DNA from: Azospirillum endophyticum
GTDB taxonomy: Bacteria > Pseudomonadota > Alphaproteobacteria > Azospirillales > Azospirillaceae
Length of the DNA: 64,000 nt
Direction: 5' to 3'
Assembly: GCF_016595245.1 (NCBI RefSeq)
Contig: NZ_JAENHM010000073.1
Coordinates: 318,365 to 382,364 of the forward strand
Made by a program: the position numbers and the translations under genes. Below the pieces are notes generated by a model, which worked only from the letters and a program-made list of their open reading frames with translations, made no database searches and was not told where the DNA came from. Below are positions 8,946-16,172 of this stretch, one piece after another (within the stretch, counting starts at the first letter, position 1; each line of letters starts with the position of its first letter).

Positions 8946-8986
8946 CGCGCACCTTCGGCCGGAAGGGTTGCCCCGGCCGGTGCGCG
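8946..8986. terminator. strong bulged hairpin
   Basis: CGCGCACC (8946-8953) pairs with GGTGCGCG (8979-8986). After a TTC bulge, GGCCGG pairs with CCGGCC around a 10-base loop. It lies downstream of the TSUP permease stop in that gene's direction and upstream of the FadL-type gene. There is no T-tract on the minus strand, so termination is inferred from position and stability. Confidence 0.45.
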
Positions 8987-9035
8987 TTGAGCGAAAAAGT
9001 ATCGTTGCAGATAATCGGGGCTGGGAGCGCGCCCG

Positions 9036-9842
9036 TCAGGCGATCCAGGCGGCGGCGGCGGTGAACATCTCGCGCAGGATGTTGTGCTCGTCGGTCCAGA
9101 CCAGCTTGGCGGTGATGACGATGGAGGCGATCACCAGCATCGGGCGCACGACTTGGGCGCCGTTGCGGATCACCATATGGGCCCCGGCCTGGGCGCCGAT
9201 ATACTGCGCGACGCCCATCAGCAGGCCGATCATCCACAGCACATGGCCGCCGGCGATGAAGAACAGCAGCGATGCGACGTTGCTGGTCAGGTTCAGCACC
9301 TTGGTATGGGCGGTCGCCTTGCGCAGGTTGTAGCCCAGCAGGGAGACGAAGGCGATGGCGAAGAAGGTGCCGGTGCCCGGCCCGAAGAAGCCGTCGTAGA
9401 AACCGATGCCGGTGCCGATGCTGAGCGCGAAGGCATGCTCGCCGATGCGCTGGTGGGCATCGACGTCGCCGGCCTTGGGCGACAGCAGCAGATAGAGGGC
9501 GATGCCGATCAGCAGGATCGGGATGACGTCGCGCAGGAAGCTGGCATCCAGCATCTGCACCAGCGTGGCTCCGGCCCCGGCGCCGACGAAGGTGCAGAGG
9601 ATCATCGTCCGCATCGACGCCGGATGGACCTCGCCGCGGCGGACGAATTTGATGGTGGCCGAAAGCGATCCGAAGCTGGATTGCAGCTTGCCGGTCGCCA
9701 AGGCCTCCGCCGGGGACAGGCCGGCCGCCAGCAGGGCCGGGATGGTCAGCAGACCGCCGCCGCCGGCGATCGAATCGACGAAACCGGCCAGCAGGCCGAC
9801 GGCGAACAGGATGCCCAGCGACTCGGGCGTCAGAAGATCCAT
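9036..9842 (-). CDS. TSUP (TauE/SafE) family membrane permease
   Basis: 268 aa, nearly all hydrophobic, with about eight membrane helices. Two family repeats show typical loops: GFVDSIAGGGGLLTIPALL near residue 21 and IGFYDGFFGPGTGTFFAIAF near residue 140. Members export sulfite, sulfoacetate or other organosulfur anions, or move them inward. The neighbouring thiE gene gives no clear substrate. It lies 34 bases after thiE on the same strand and could be cotranscribed. Confidence 0.9.
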   Translation of the reverse strand: MDLLTPESLGILFAVGLLAGFVDSIAGGGGLLTIPALLAAGLSPAEALATGKLQSSFGSLSATIKFVRRGEVHPASMRTMILCTFVGAGAGATLVQMLDASFLRDVIPILLIGIALYLLLSPKAGDVDAHQRIGEHAFALSIGTGIGFYDGFFGPGTGTFFAIAFVSLLGYNLRKATAHTKVLNLTSNVASLLFFIAGGHVLWMIGLLMGVAQYIGAQAGAHMVIRNGAQVVRPMLVIASIVITAKLVWTDEHNILREMFTAAAAWIA

Positions 9843-9876
9843 GATGGTCGGGAAGTCCAGGTGGTCGGCCGGCCGT

Positions 9877-10551
9877 TCAGCCGGCGAGTGCGGCCCCGGT
9901 GGAGGCTTCGATGGCGGCGTTCAGCGCCCGGACCCCGGCGGCCGGACCTTGCGGATGGCCCCAGACGGCGTTGACCACGGCCAGGAAATCGGCGCCGGCG
10001 GTGACCAGCGGCGCGCAATTTTCGGCGGTGATGCCGCCGATGGCGACGCAGGGAACCTCCATCAGCTCCGACCACCAGCTCAGCAGCTCCGGCTCGGCCT
10101 TGTATTCGGCCGTCTTGGTGGCGGTGGGGAAGAAGGCGCCGAAGGCGACATAGTCCGCTCCCTCCTCGCCGGCGATCATGGCGAGATGGCGGCTGTCGTG
10201 GCAGGTAATGCCGACGATGGCGTCGTTGCCCAGGATCTTGCGGGCATCGCGATAGGAGGTGTCCTGCTGCCCGACATGGACGCCGTCGCAGCCGGTCTCC
10301 CGCGCCAGGCGCGGATGGTCGTTCAGGATGAAGGCGACGTCACGCTCCTGCGCGATCGGGCGCAGCAGATCGCAGGCACGGCGGATATCGTCCTCGGAGC
10401 AGTCCTTGAGGCGCAACTGCACGCAGGCGACGTCGCCGGCATCCAGCGCTTCGGTCAGAAGCGGCGCGAACGCCGCCGGCTCCAGGGCCGGCGGCGTCAC
10501 GAGGTACAGTCGGCAGGCAGGTTCCGCCTGCGTCGGCTTTCCCTTGGCCAA
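9877..10551 (-). CDS. thiE: thiamine phosphate synthase
   Basis: 224 aa TIM barrel that joins the thiamine pyrimidine and thiazole phosphates. It shows RLYLVTPP at the start, QLRLKD, a phosphate loop GVHVGQQD and VAIGGITAENC. The start is TTG at 10551, preceded by GGGAG inside the last codons of the aldolase gene, only 3 bases upstream; no in-frame ATG lies near the N-terminus. Translation is therefore probably coupled to the aldolase gene. The thiL gene for the next step is at 56.9-57.9 kb. Confidence 0.93.
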   Translation of the reverse strand: MAKGKPTQAEPACRLYLVTPPALEPAAFAPLLTEALDAGDVACVQLRLKDCSEDDIRRACDLLRPIAQERDVAFILNDHPRLARETGCDGVHVGQQDTSYRDARKILGNDAIVGITCHDSRHLAMIAGEEGADYVAFGAFFPTATKTAEYKAEPELLSWWSELMEVPCVAIGGITAENCAPLVTAGADFLAVVNAVWGHPQGPAAGVRALNAAIEASTGAALAG

Positions 10552-10554
10552 GTG

Positions 10555-11484
10555 TTACTCCCGGCCCTGGTAGATCTTCATGATCCGGTCGAGCAGCTTG
10601 AGGGCATCCTCGCGCGGGCGCTGGAAGGCGTTGCGGCCGATGATCGAGCCGTTGCCGCCGCCGTCACGGATGGCGCGGGCGTCCTCGAACACCGCGTCCT
10701 CGCCCTTGGTGGCGCCGCCGGAGAAGACCACGACGCGGCGGCCGTTGAAGGCGCACTGCATGATGTGCTTCACCCGCTCCGCCTGGGTGGCGATCGGGAT
10801 GTTCTTCGACTCGTAGATCTTCTTGGCTTCCGGCTGCTCCAGCGTGGCCGACGGCAGCTTGACCTTGATGATGTGGGCGCCGAGCAATGCGGCCATGTGG
10901 GCGGCGTAGCCGATCACGTCGATCGCCAGCTCGCCGTCCTTGGTGACGGCGCCGCCGCGCGGGTAGGACCACAGCACGGTGGCGAGGCCGTAGGACTTCG
11001 CCTCCTTCGACAGCTCGCGGAACTCCTCGTACTGGTCGTACATGGCGTCGGAGCCGGGATAGATGGTGAAGCCGATGGCCGACGCGCCGATGCGCAGCGC
11101 GTCCTGGACCGAGGCGGTGACGGCCTGGTCGGCGGCTTCCTTCTGGGTGGACAGCGAGTTGGCGCTGTTCATCTTCAGGATCAGCGGGATCGAACCGGCG
11201 AAGGTGCCGGCGCCGGCTTCCAGCGAGCCCAGGGGAGCGGCGTAGGCGTTGCAGCCCGCGTCGATGGCGAGCTGGTAATGGTAGTGCGGGTCATAGCCGG
11301 CGTCGTTCGGGCCGAAGCTGCGGGCGGGACCGTGTTCGAAGCCCTGGTCGACCGGCAGGATCACCAGCTTGCCGGTGCCGCCGAGCTTGCCTTCCATCAG
11401 GATGCGGGCGAGGTTCGCCTTGGTGCCGGGATTGTCGCTCTCGTAGTTGGCGAGAATGTCTTTGACGCGGCGCGTGAGCTTCAT
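10555..11484 (-). CDS. class I fructose-bisphosphate aldolase (DhnA/FbaB type)
   Basis: 309 aa from ATG 11484. The first 31 residues of the longer open frame are Arg-rich and unlike the family. Motifs of the archaeal-type class I aldolase are clear: LPVDQGFEHGPARSF, the HIIKVKLP strand that carries the Schiff-base lysine, and VVFSGGATKGEDAVFEDARA with the phosphate-binding glycines. It splits fructose 1,6-bisphosphate in glycolysis or makes it in gluconeogenesis and the Calvin cycle. thiE follows at once. tkt and gap lie 4-7 kb away on the same strand, but pgk is missing. Confidence 0.93.
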   Translation of the reverse strand: MKLTRRVKDILANYESDNPGTKANLARILMEGKLGGTGKLVILPVDQGFEHGPARSFGPNDAGYDPHYHYQLAIDAGCNAYAAPLGSLEAGAGTFAGSIPLILKMNSANSLSTQKEAADQAVTASVQDALRIGASAIGFTIYPGSDAMYDQYEEFRELSKEAKSYGLATVLWSYPRGGAVTKDGELAIDVIGYAAHMAALLGAHIIKVKLPSATLEQPEAKKIYESKNIPIATQAERVKHIMQCAFNGRRVVVFSGGATKGEDAVFEDARAIRDGGGNGSIIGRNAFQRPREDALKLLDRIMKIYQGRE

Positions 11485-11651
11485 TGTGGCTCTTCCCCTG
11501 GGGCATTCTTGGAAATGGCGCCGTCTTAGCCCGTATTCGGCCGCTTTGCAACGGCGGGAGGGGCATAAAGCGGCCATTTGCCACGTCTGAACGGCCTAGG
11601 GCCTGCGGCCGGTGGAGCGCCGTGCGGGATGCGGAACTCCCCCCAAAGGGG

Positions 11652-11888
11652 TTAGGGCAGAAGAGAACCGACCACCGTGTAGAGGCCGTATCCGGCCCCG
11701 CCCAGCACCGCCCAGGAGCCGGCCGTCAGCCCGACCCAGACGGCGACCAGCCGCAGGCCGCGCATCTTCTCCGGATGGGGGGCGGGACTATGACCCGTTC
11801 GTTCGGGCGACCGGCCGCTTGCGGCCTGCCCCGGACGGTGAGGTTGCGCGATCGTCGAGTCCGGCGTGGTCAGCGAGGTGATGCTCAT
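11652..11888 (-). CDS. small single-helix membrane protein
   Basis: 78 aa from ATG 11888; an ATG 18 bases upstream at 11906 is equally possible. The N-terminal half is polar and Pro/Ser-rich. The C-terminal half is one membrane helix (LRLVAVWVGLTAGSWAVLGG) that ends almost at the C-terminus. No family is recognised. Coding status rests on the clean hydrophobic segment and codon use like its neighbours. Confidence 0.45.
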   Translation of the reverse strand: MSITSLTTPDSTIAQPHRPGQAASGRSPERTGHSPAPHPEKMRGLRLVAVWVGLTAGSWAVLGGAGYGLYTVVGSLLP

Positions 11889-11998
11889 GGGCGGCTCATC
11901 CGGCATCGGAGGGAGGGTGCTGTGTCACAAAAATATCCTTAGGTGACGTTACACCACCTTTGCGCGGCGAGGCTGTGCGAAAAAGCGGTAGGCCGGGT

Positions 11999-12496
11999 CT
12001 AACCTTCGCTCCCGGTCAGCCAGTCACGGCATAGCGCCTCCAGCAGGTCGCGGCGCCCGGACCCCCGACCTTCGGTGCGGTGGCGGCCGGCGACGTCGAG
12101 AAACGGCGGGCAGGCGGTCAGCAGCGTGGCGCCGCCGGCCTCGGCGATGGCCGCCAGCCGCCTTGCCGCCTCCGGCCGGCCGGTAAACAGCAGGTTGGGT
12201 ACCCCGGCCGCCAGCGCCCCTTGCGCCTCTCCGGCGCGGTCGCCGCAGTCGAGCAGCCCGGTCACGTCCAGCCCGGGATGAGCCTGACGCACCCGCTCCA
12301 TCAGGCCGAGCAGCCACAGCGCCCCGCCGGCCGGCGGCGCCATCAAGGCGAGGCCGACACCGGCCGAGACGGCGGCGGCGGCGGCGGCGAGCGCGTCGCC
12401 GAGGCTGCGGACCAGGATCGGGCGTGAGAGCGGTGCAGGGGGCATGGTCGCGGCCGGCGATAGCGTCGAGGGCATGGGAGGAAGAGCGGGCATCAT
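11999..12496 (-). CDS. uncharacterised Ala-rich protein
   Basis: 165 aa. A central LDVTGLLDCGDRAGEAQGAL segment, VPNLLFTGRPEAARRLAAIA and a C-terminal LLEALCRDWLTGSEG look like a compact alpha/beta fold. No motif that I know is present. The true start could be any of several ATGs in the first 18 residues. Strong GC bias at third positions supports a real gene. Its neighbours are the small membrane protein and a divergent HicB-like gene. Confidence 0.5.
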   Translation of the reverse strand: MMPALPPMPSTLSPAATMPPAPLSRPILVRSLGDALAAAAAAVSAGVGLALMAPPAGGALWLLGLMERVRQAHPGLDVTGLLDCGDRAGEAQGALAAGVPNLLFTGRPEAARRLAAIAEAGGATLLTACPPFLDVAGRHRTEGRGSGRRDLLEALCRDWLTGSEG

Positions 12497-12690
12497 AGCC
12501 GGAGCGGCGGTGCGGCTGGAACGGATGTTCGGGGCGTGACCGCCGGGAGGGTCCGGTGTCCGGCCGGCCGGGAGAATTGAGGCAGGTCAAACCCTATGGT
12601 CACGATCCCGGAGTATGGTCGGTCATAGCGGACAGGGAGCCGGAACGTCGGCGTCCGTTTCATTGGATTACCTCCCCCGGGAATGCCGCG

Positions 12691-13035
12691 ATGATGGAAT
12701 ACAAGGGTTACAAGGCCCAGATCGACTTCGACAACGACGCGGGCGTCTTCGTCGGCGAGGTCATCAATACACACGATGGCATCACCTTTTCCGGCCGGTC
12801 TGTGGACGAGCTGAGGGAGTCTTTCCGGCGGGCGGTGGACGATTATCTCGATCTGTCCTGCGACCTGGGTGGGGAGGGCGACCAGCCCTTCTCGGGCCGG
12901 CTTGCCGTCCGCATCAATCCGATCCTGCACCGGGCCGTCGCCGACTGCGCCGCCCGGGAGGGCAAGAGCGTCTCGGCCTGGATCGCCGAATGCCTGGGCC
13001 GCGCCGCCGGTGTGACCGACGTCAAGGCAGGGTAA
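12691..13035 (+). CDS. HicB-like antitoxin without visible HicA
   Basis: 114 aa from ATG 12691. The N-terminus is the HicB degenerate RNase H-like fold (YKAQIDFDNDAGVFVGEVI, GITFSGRSVDELRESFRRAV). Residues 70-108 resemble a ribbon-helix-helix DNA-binding domain (GRLAVRINPILHRAVADCA, SVSAWIAECL). HicB normally neutralises the HicA mRNA interferase encoded beside it. No HicA-like frame was found in the 190 bases before or 160 after, so it looks like an orphan and may act as a regulator. Confidence 0.82.
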   Translation: MMEYKGYKAQIDFDNDAGVFVGEVINTHDGITFSGRSVDELRESFRRAVDDYLDLSCDLGGEGDQPFSGRLAVRINPILHRAVADCAAREGKSVSAWIAECLGRAAGVTDVKAG

Positions 13036-13146
13036 AGATTCGCAAAATGCGATGCCGATTGCGTGCATCGCCCGAGCCGATTGGCAGAATGGCGAATAGC
13101 TTGCCTGCCAAACGTTGTACCTCGCTTGGCGACGGTACACCCTTAA

Positions 13147-13163
13147 CTGGCATCATCCTTGCT
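13147..13163 (+). promoter_or_regulatory. sigma-54 (-24/-12) promoter candidate
   Basis: CTGGCATCATCCTTGCT matches the RpoN consensus core with GG and GC exactly 10 bases apart and TTGCT at -12. The -24 element is TGGCA followed by T instead of C. The -12 element ends 36 bases before the chemoreceptor ATG, leaving a short leader. An activator site was not identified. Confidence 0.6.
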
Positions 13164-13198
13164 CCAGGTCCCTCGAACGATTTAGTGGGGGATGCCTT

Positions 13199-14887
13199 AT
13201 GAGCGGACCGAAAATGACCTTGCGTGCGAAGCTTTGGGCACTCGTGGCGCTGGCCGGCGCCGTGTCCATCGCGATTGCCGCCGCCGCCCTTTGGCTCGAC
13301 CAGCGCAACATGCTGGAGGAGCGGAAGGAGACCTTGCGCTCCGTCGTGCATACCGCCCATGGGCTGGCCGCCGGGTACGAAGCCGAAGTCAAGGCGGGAC
13401 GCCTGACGCGCGAGCAGGCGTTCGAGCGGTTCAAGGCCAATCTCAACACCATGTTCTACAATGGCAAAGACTACATCTTCGTCCAGAATCTGAACTACCA
13501 GACCGTCATCCATCCGGTCCGGCCCGACGTGATCGGCAAGGACCAGCGCGACAACAAGGACTCGAACGGCGTGTTCTTCGTCCGGGCTCTGGTCGACACC
13601 GCGCGCACCAAGGGCGACGGGTTCGTCGAATACATGTATCCAAAGCCGAACACCGAAGTGCCGTTGCCCAAGCTCAGCTACGTCAAGATGTTCGAGCCCT
13701 GGCAGCTGCTGATCGGCACCGGCGTCTACATCGACGACCTGGATGCCCGTTTCGCCAGCAGCCTGTGGACCATGGCCGCCGTCGTCGGCGGGCTGGCCCT
13801 GCCGGTGGTGGCGCTGATCGCCCTGGTCGGCAATTCGATCAGCCGCCGCATCCGCCGCCTGTCCGACTGCATGCGTAGCCTCGCCGACGGCAATCTGTCC
13901 ACCGTCATCCCCGAGACCGACAGCGGCGACGAGCTGGGCGACATGGGCCGCGCGGTCCAGGTGTTCCGGGTCAATGCCGAGGCCGGCCGCCGGCTCGAGG
14001 CGGAGCAGGCCGAGGCCACCCGCCGGGCGGAGGCGGAGAAGCGGCAGTCCATGGACAGGCTGGCCGCCCGGTTCGAAGGGACGGTGGGCGGCATGATCCG
14101 CTCGGTCTCCACCACCACCGACGAGTTGGGTCAGAAGGTGCGGGCGATGTCGCACGCGGCCGAGCAGACCAGCCACCTCGCCGGAATCGTGGCGAGCGCC
14201 AGCGACGGCACCGCCGTCAACGTGCAGACCGTCGCCGCCGCGTCGGAACAGCTGTCCAGCTCCATCGTCGAGATCGGCCGGCAGGTGTCGGAAGCCAGCC
14301 GCGTCGCCGGCGAAGCGGTCGGCATGGCGCAGGAGGCCACCGGCCGTATCGGCAGCCTGGCAGAGGCGGTCGATAGGATCGGCACGGTGGTCGGGCTGAT
14401 CAACTCCATCGCCGGCCAGACCAACCTGCTGGCACTGAACGCCACCATCGAAGCGGCCAGGGCAGGGGAGGCTGGCAAGGGCTTCGCCGTCGTGGCGAGC
14501 GAGGTGAAGGCGCTGGCCAACCAAACGGCAAAGGCGACCGACGAGATTGGCGGCCAGATGAGCGGCATCCAGTCGGTGACCGGTGAGGCGGTGACGGAGA
14601 TCCAGAAGGTGTCGGCGGTGATCGAGCGGCTGAGCGCCATCGCCACGGCGATTTCCGCCGCGGTCGAACAGCAGAACGCCGCCACCGCGGAGATCACCCG
14701 CTCGGTCCAGCAGGCCGCCGCCGGTACCGGCGAGGTGTCGACCAGCATCTCCGGCGTCACCGCGGCGTCCGATGAGAGCGGCCGTACCGCCCGCGAACTG
14801 GTCGAGGCGCTGGGCAAGTTGACCAGCGAAGCGGCCGGGCTGAACGCGCAGGTCGGCGACTTCCTGGCGACGGTGCGGGCGGCGTAA
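13199..14887 (+). CDS. methyl-accepting chemotaxis protein with periplasmic Cache domain
   Basis: 562 aa. TM helix 1 covers about residues 11-30. A periplasmic single-Cache-type sensor spans residues 32-192 (FYNGKDYIFVQNLNY, WQLLIGTGVYIDDLD). TM helix 2 is at 192-215, HAMP at 216-270, and the methylation and signalling coiled coil at 290-562, with its tip QTNLLALNATIEAARAGEAG at about 405-424. It signals to CheA/CheW in response to a small ligand, perhaps an organic acid as is usual for this Cache class. A sigma-54-type promoter precedes it. It sits between gap and the aldolase gene, where pgk often lies in relatives. Confidence 0.95.
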   Translation: MSGPKMTLRAKLWALVALAGAVSIAIAAAALWLDQRNMLEERKETLRSVVHTAHGLAAGYEAEVKAGRLTREQAFERFKANLNTMFYNGKDYIFVQNLNYQTVIHPVRPDVIGKDQRDNKDSNGVFFVRALVDTARTKGDGFVEYMYPKPNTEVPLPKLSYVKMFEPWQLLIGTGVYIDDLDARFASSLWTMAAVVGGLALPVVALIALVGNSISRRIRRLSDCMRSLADGNLSTVIPETDSGDELGDMGRAVQVFRVNAEAGRRLEAEQAEATRRAEAEKRQSMDRLAARFEGTVGGMIRSVSTTTDELGQKVRAMSHAAEQTSHLAGIVASASDGTAVNVQTVAAASEQLSSSIVEIGRQVSEASRVAGEAVGMAQEATGRIGSLAEAVDRIGTVVGLINSIAGQTNLLALNATIEAARAGEAGKGFAVVASEVKALANQTAKATDEIGGQMSGIQSVTGEAVTEIQKVSAVIERLSAIATAISAAVEQQNAATAEITRSVQQAAAGTGEVSTSISGVTAASDESGRTARELVEALGKLTSEAAGLNAQVGDFLATVRAA

Positions 14888-14912
14888 GCGGGGATAGGCG
14901 TCGGCTTGCGAA

Positions 14913-15025
14913 TGCCCCCTCCCTAACCCTCCCCCTCTTCGAGGGAGAGGGGACTGCCGCCGCACTCCGACAAAGCTCCTAACCCCCTCCACCGCCAAGG
15001 GCGGGGGAGGGATGGGGAGGGGGCA
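14913..15025. repeat. composite inverted repeat, 113 bp
   Basis: The outer arms TGCCCCCTCCC...CCCTCCCCC (14913-14935) and their near-exact complement (15003-15025) enclose smaller CCCTC/GAGGG palindromes. It lies between the convergent chemoreceptor and gap genes. It has a C/G-stack layout like the other palindromic elements of the window, but with different core bases. Confidence 0.7.
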
Positions 15026-15040
15026 CTGGAACCCTGCACG

Positions 15041-15078
15041 AAAAAAGGCGCCCTCCTTGCGGAGGGCGCCCTTTTCTT
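15041..15078. terminator. bidirectional rho-independent terminator
   Basis: The 10-bp stem GGCGCCCTCC/GGAGGGCGCC has a TTGC loop. It is flanked by six A on the left and CTTTTCTT on the right, so it has a T-tract on both strands. It serves the convergent chemoreceptor gene and gap. Confidence 0.9.
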
Positions 15079-15091
15079 AGCGAAGCGAGGC

Positions 15092-16099
15092 TTACTTGGC
15101 GTTCGCCATGGCGACGGCGGTGTCGCTCATGCGGTTGGAGAAGCCCCACTCGTTGTCGTACCAGGTCATGATGCGGACGAAGTTGCCGTCGATGACCTTG
15201 GTCTCGTTCAGCGCGAAGATCGAGCTGTGCGGGTCGTGGTTGAAGTCGGTCGAAACCAGATCCTCGGTGTAGGCTTCCAGTACGCCCTTCAGCGGGCCGT
15301 TGGCCGCGTCGGAGATCGCCTTGGTGATCTCCTCGACCGAGGTGGCGCGCTTGGACGTGAACTTGAAGTCGACGACCGAGACGTTCGGGGTCGGCACGCG
15401 CATGGCGGTGCCGTCCAGCTTGCCCTTCAGCTCCGGCAGGACCTTGCCGACCGCCTTGGCCGCACCGGTCGAGGTCGGGATCATGTTCAGGGCCGCGGCG
15501 CGGGCGCGGTGCAGGTCCTTGTGGTTGGTGTCGACGATGCGCTGGTCACCCGTGTAGGAGTGGATCGTCGTCATGAAGCCCTTTTCGATGCCGACGAGGT
15601 TGTTCAGCACGAAGGCGACCGGGGCCAGGCAGTTGGTGGTGCACGACGCGTTGGAGACGATCTTGTGCTCGGCCGTCAGCTTGTCGTGGTTCACCCCGTA
15701 GACGACGGTGATGTCCTCGTCGGTGGCCGGGGCGGAGATCAGCACCTTCTCGGCGCCGGCTTCCAGATGCTTGGCGGCGTCGGCGCGCTTGGTGAAGATG
15801 CCCGAGCATTCCATGGCGATCTGGACGCCCAGATCCTTCCACGGCAGCTTGGCCGGGTCACGCTCCTGCACGACCTTGATGGAGTGGCCGTTGACGATGA
15901 GGACACCGTCGCCGGTCTCGATAGTGCCGGGGAAGCGGCCGTGGACGCTGTCGTACTTCAGCAGGTGCGCGTTGGCCTTCAGATCGGCCAGGTCGTTGAT
16001 CGCCACGACCTCCACGTCCTTGCGGCCGCTCTCGTAGATGGCGCGCAGAACCAGACGGCCGATGCGGCCAAAACCGTTGATCGCTACCCGTACAGCCAT
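15092..16099 (-). CDS. gap: glyceraldehyde-3-phosphate dehydrogenase, type I
   Basis: 335 aa from ATG 16099, the normal family length. It begins with the NAD-binding Rossmann motif INGFGRIGRLVLRA. The catalytic cysteine is in SNASCTTNC near residue 150, and the end shows WYDNEWGFSNRM. It interconverts glyceraldehyde 3-phosphate and 1,3-bisphosphoglycerate. It lies 73 bases after tkt on the same strand and ends at a bidirectional terminator, so tkt-gap is a two-gene unit here, without the pgk often found next in relatives. Confidence 0.97.
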   Translation of the reverse strand: MAVRVAINGFGRIGRLVLRAIYESGRKDVEVVAINDLADLKANAHLLKYDSVHGRFPGTIETGDGVLIVNGHSIKVVQERDPAKLPWKDLGVQIAMECSGIFTKRADAAKHLEAGAEKVLISAPATDEDITVVYGVNHDKLTAEHKIVSNASCTTNCLAPVAFVLNNLVGIEKGFMTTIHSYTGDQRIVDTNHKDLHRARAAALNMIPTSTGAAKAVGKVLPELKGKLDGTAMRVPTPNVSVVDFKFTSKRATSVEEITKAISDAANGPLKGVLEAYTEDLVSTDFNHDPHSSIFALNETKVIDGNFVRIMTWYDNEWGFSNRMSDTAVAMANAK

Positions 16100-16172
16100 G
16101 ACTTCCTCCAGTTGGATATGGGGCGCCCAAGATCGGCAGGACGCCCCTTCGGCTTCTCTCAGAGACGCGCCC

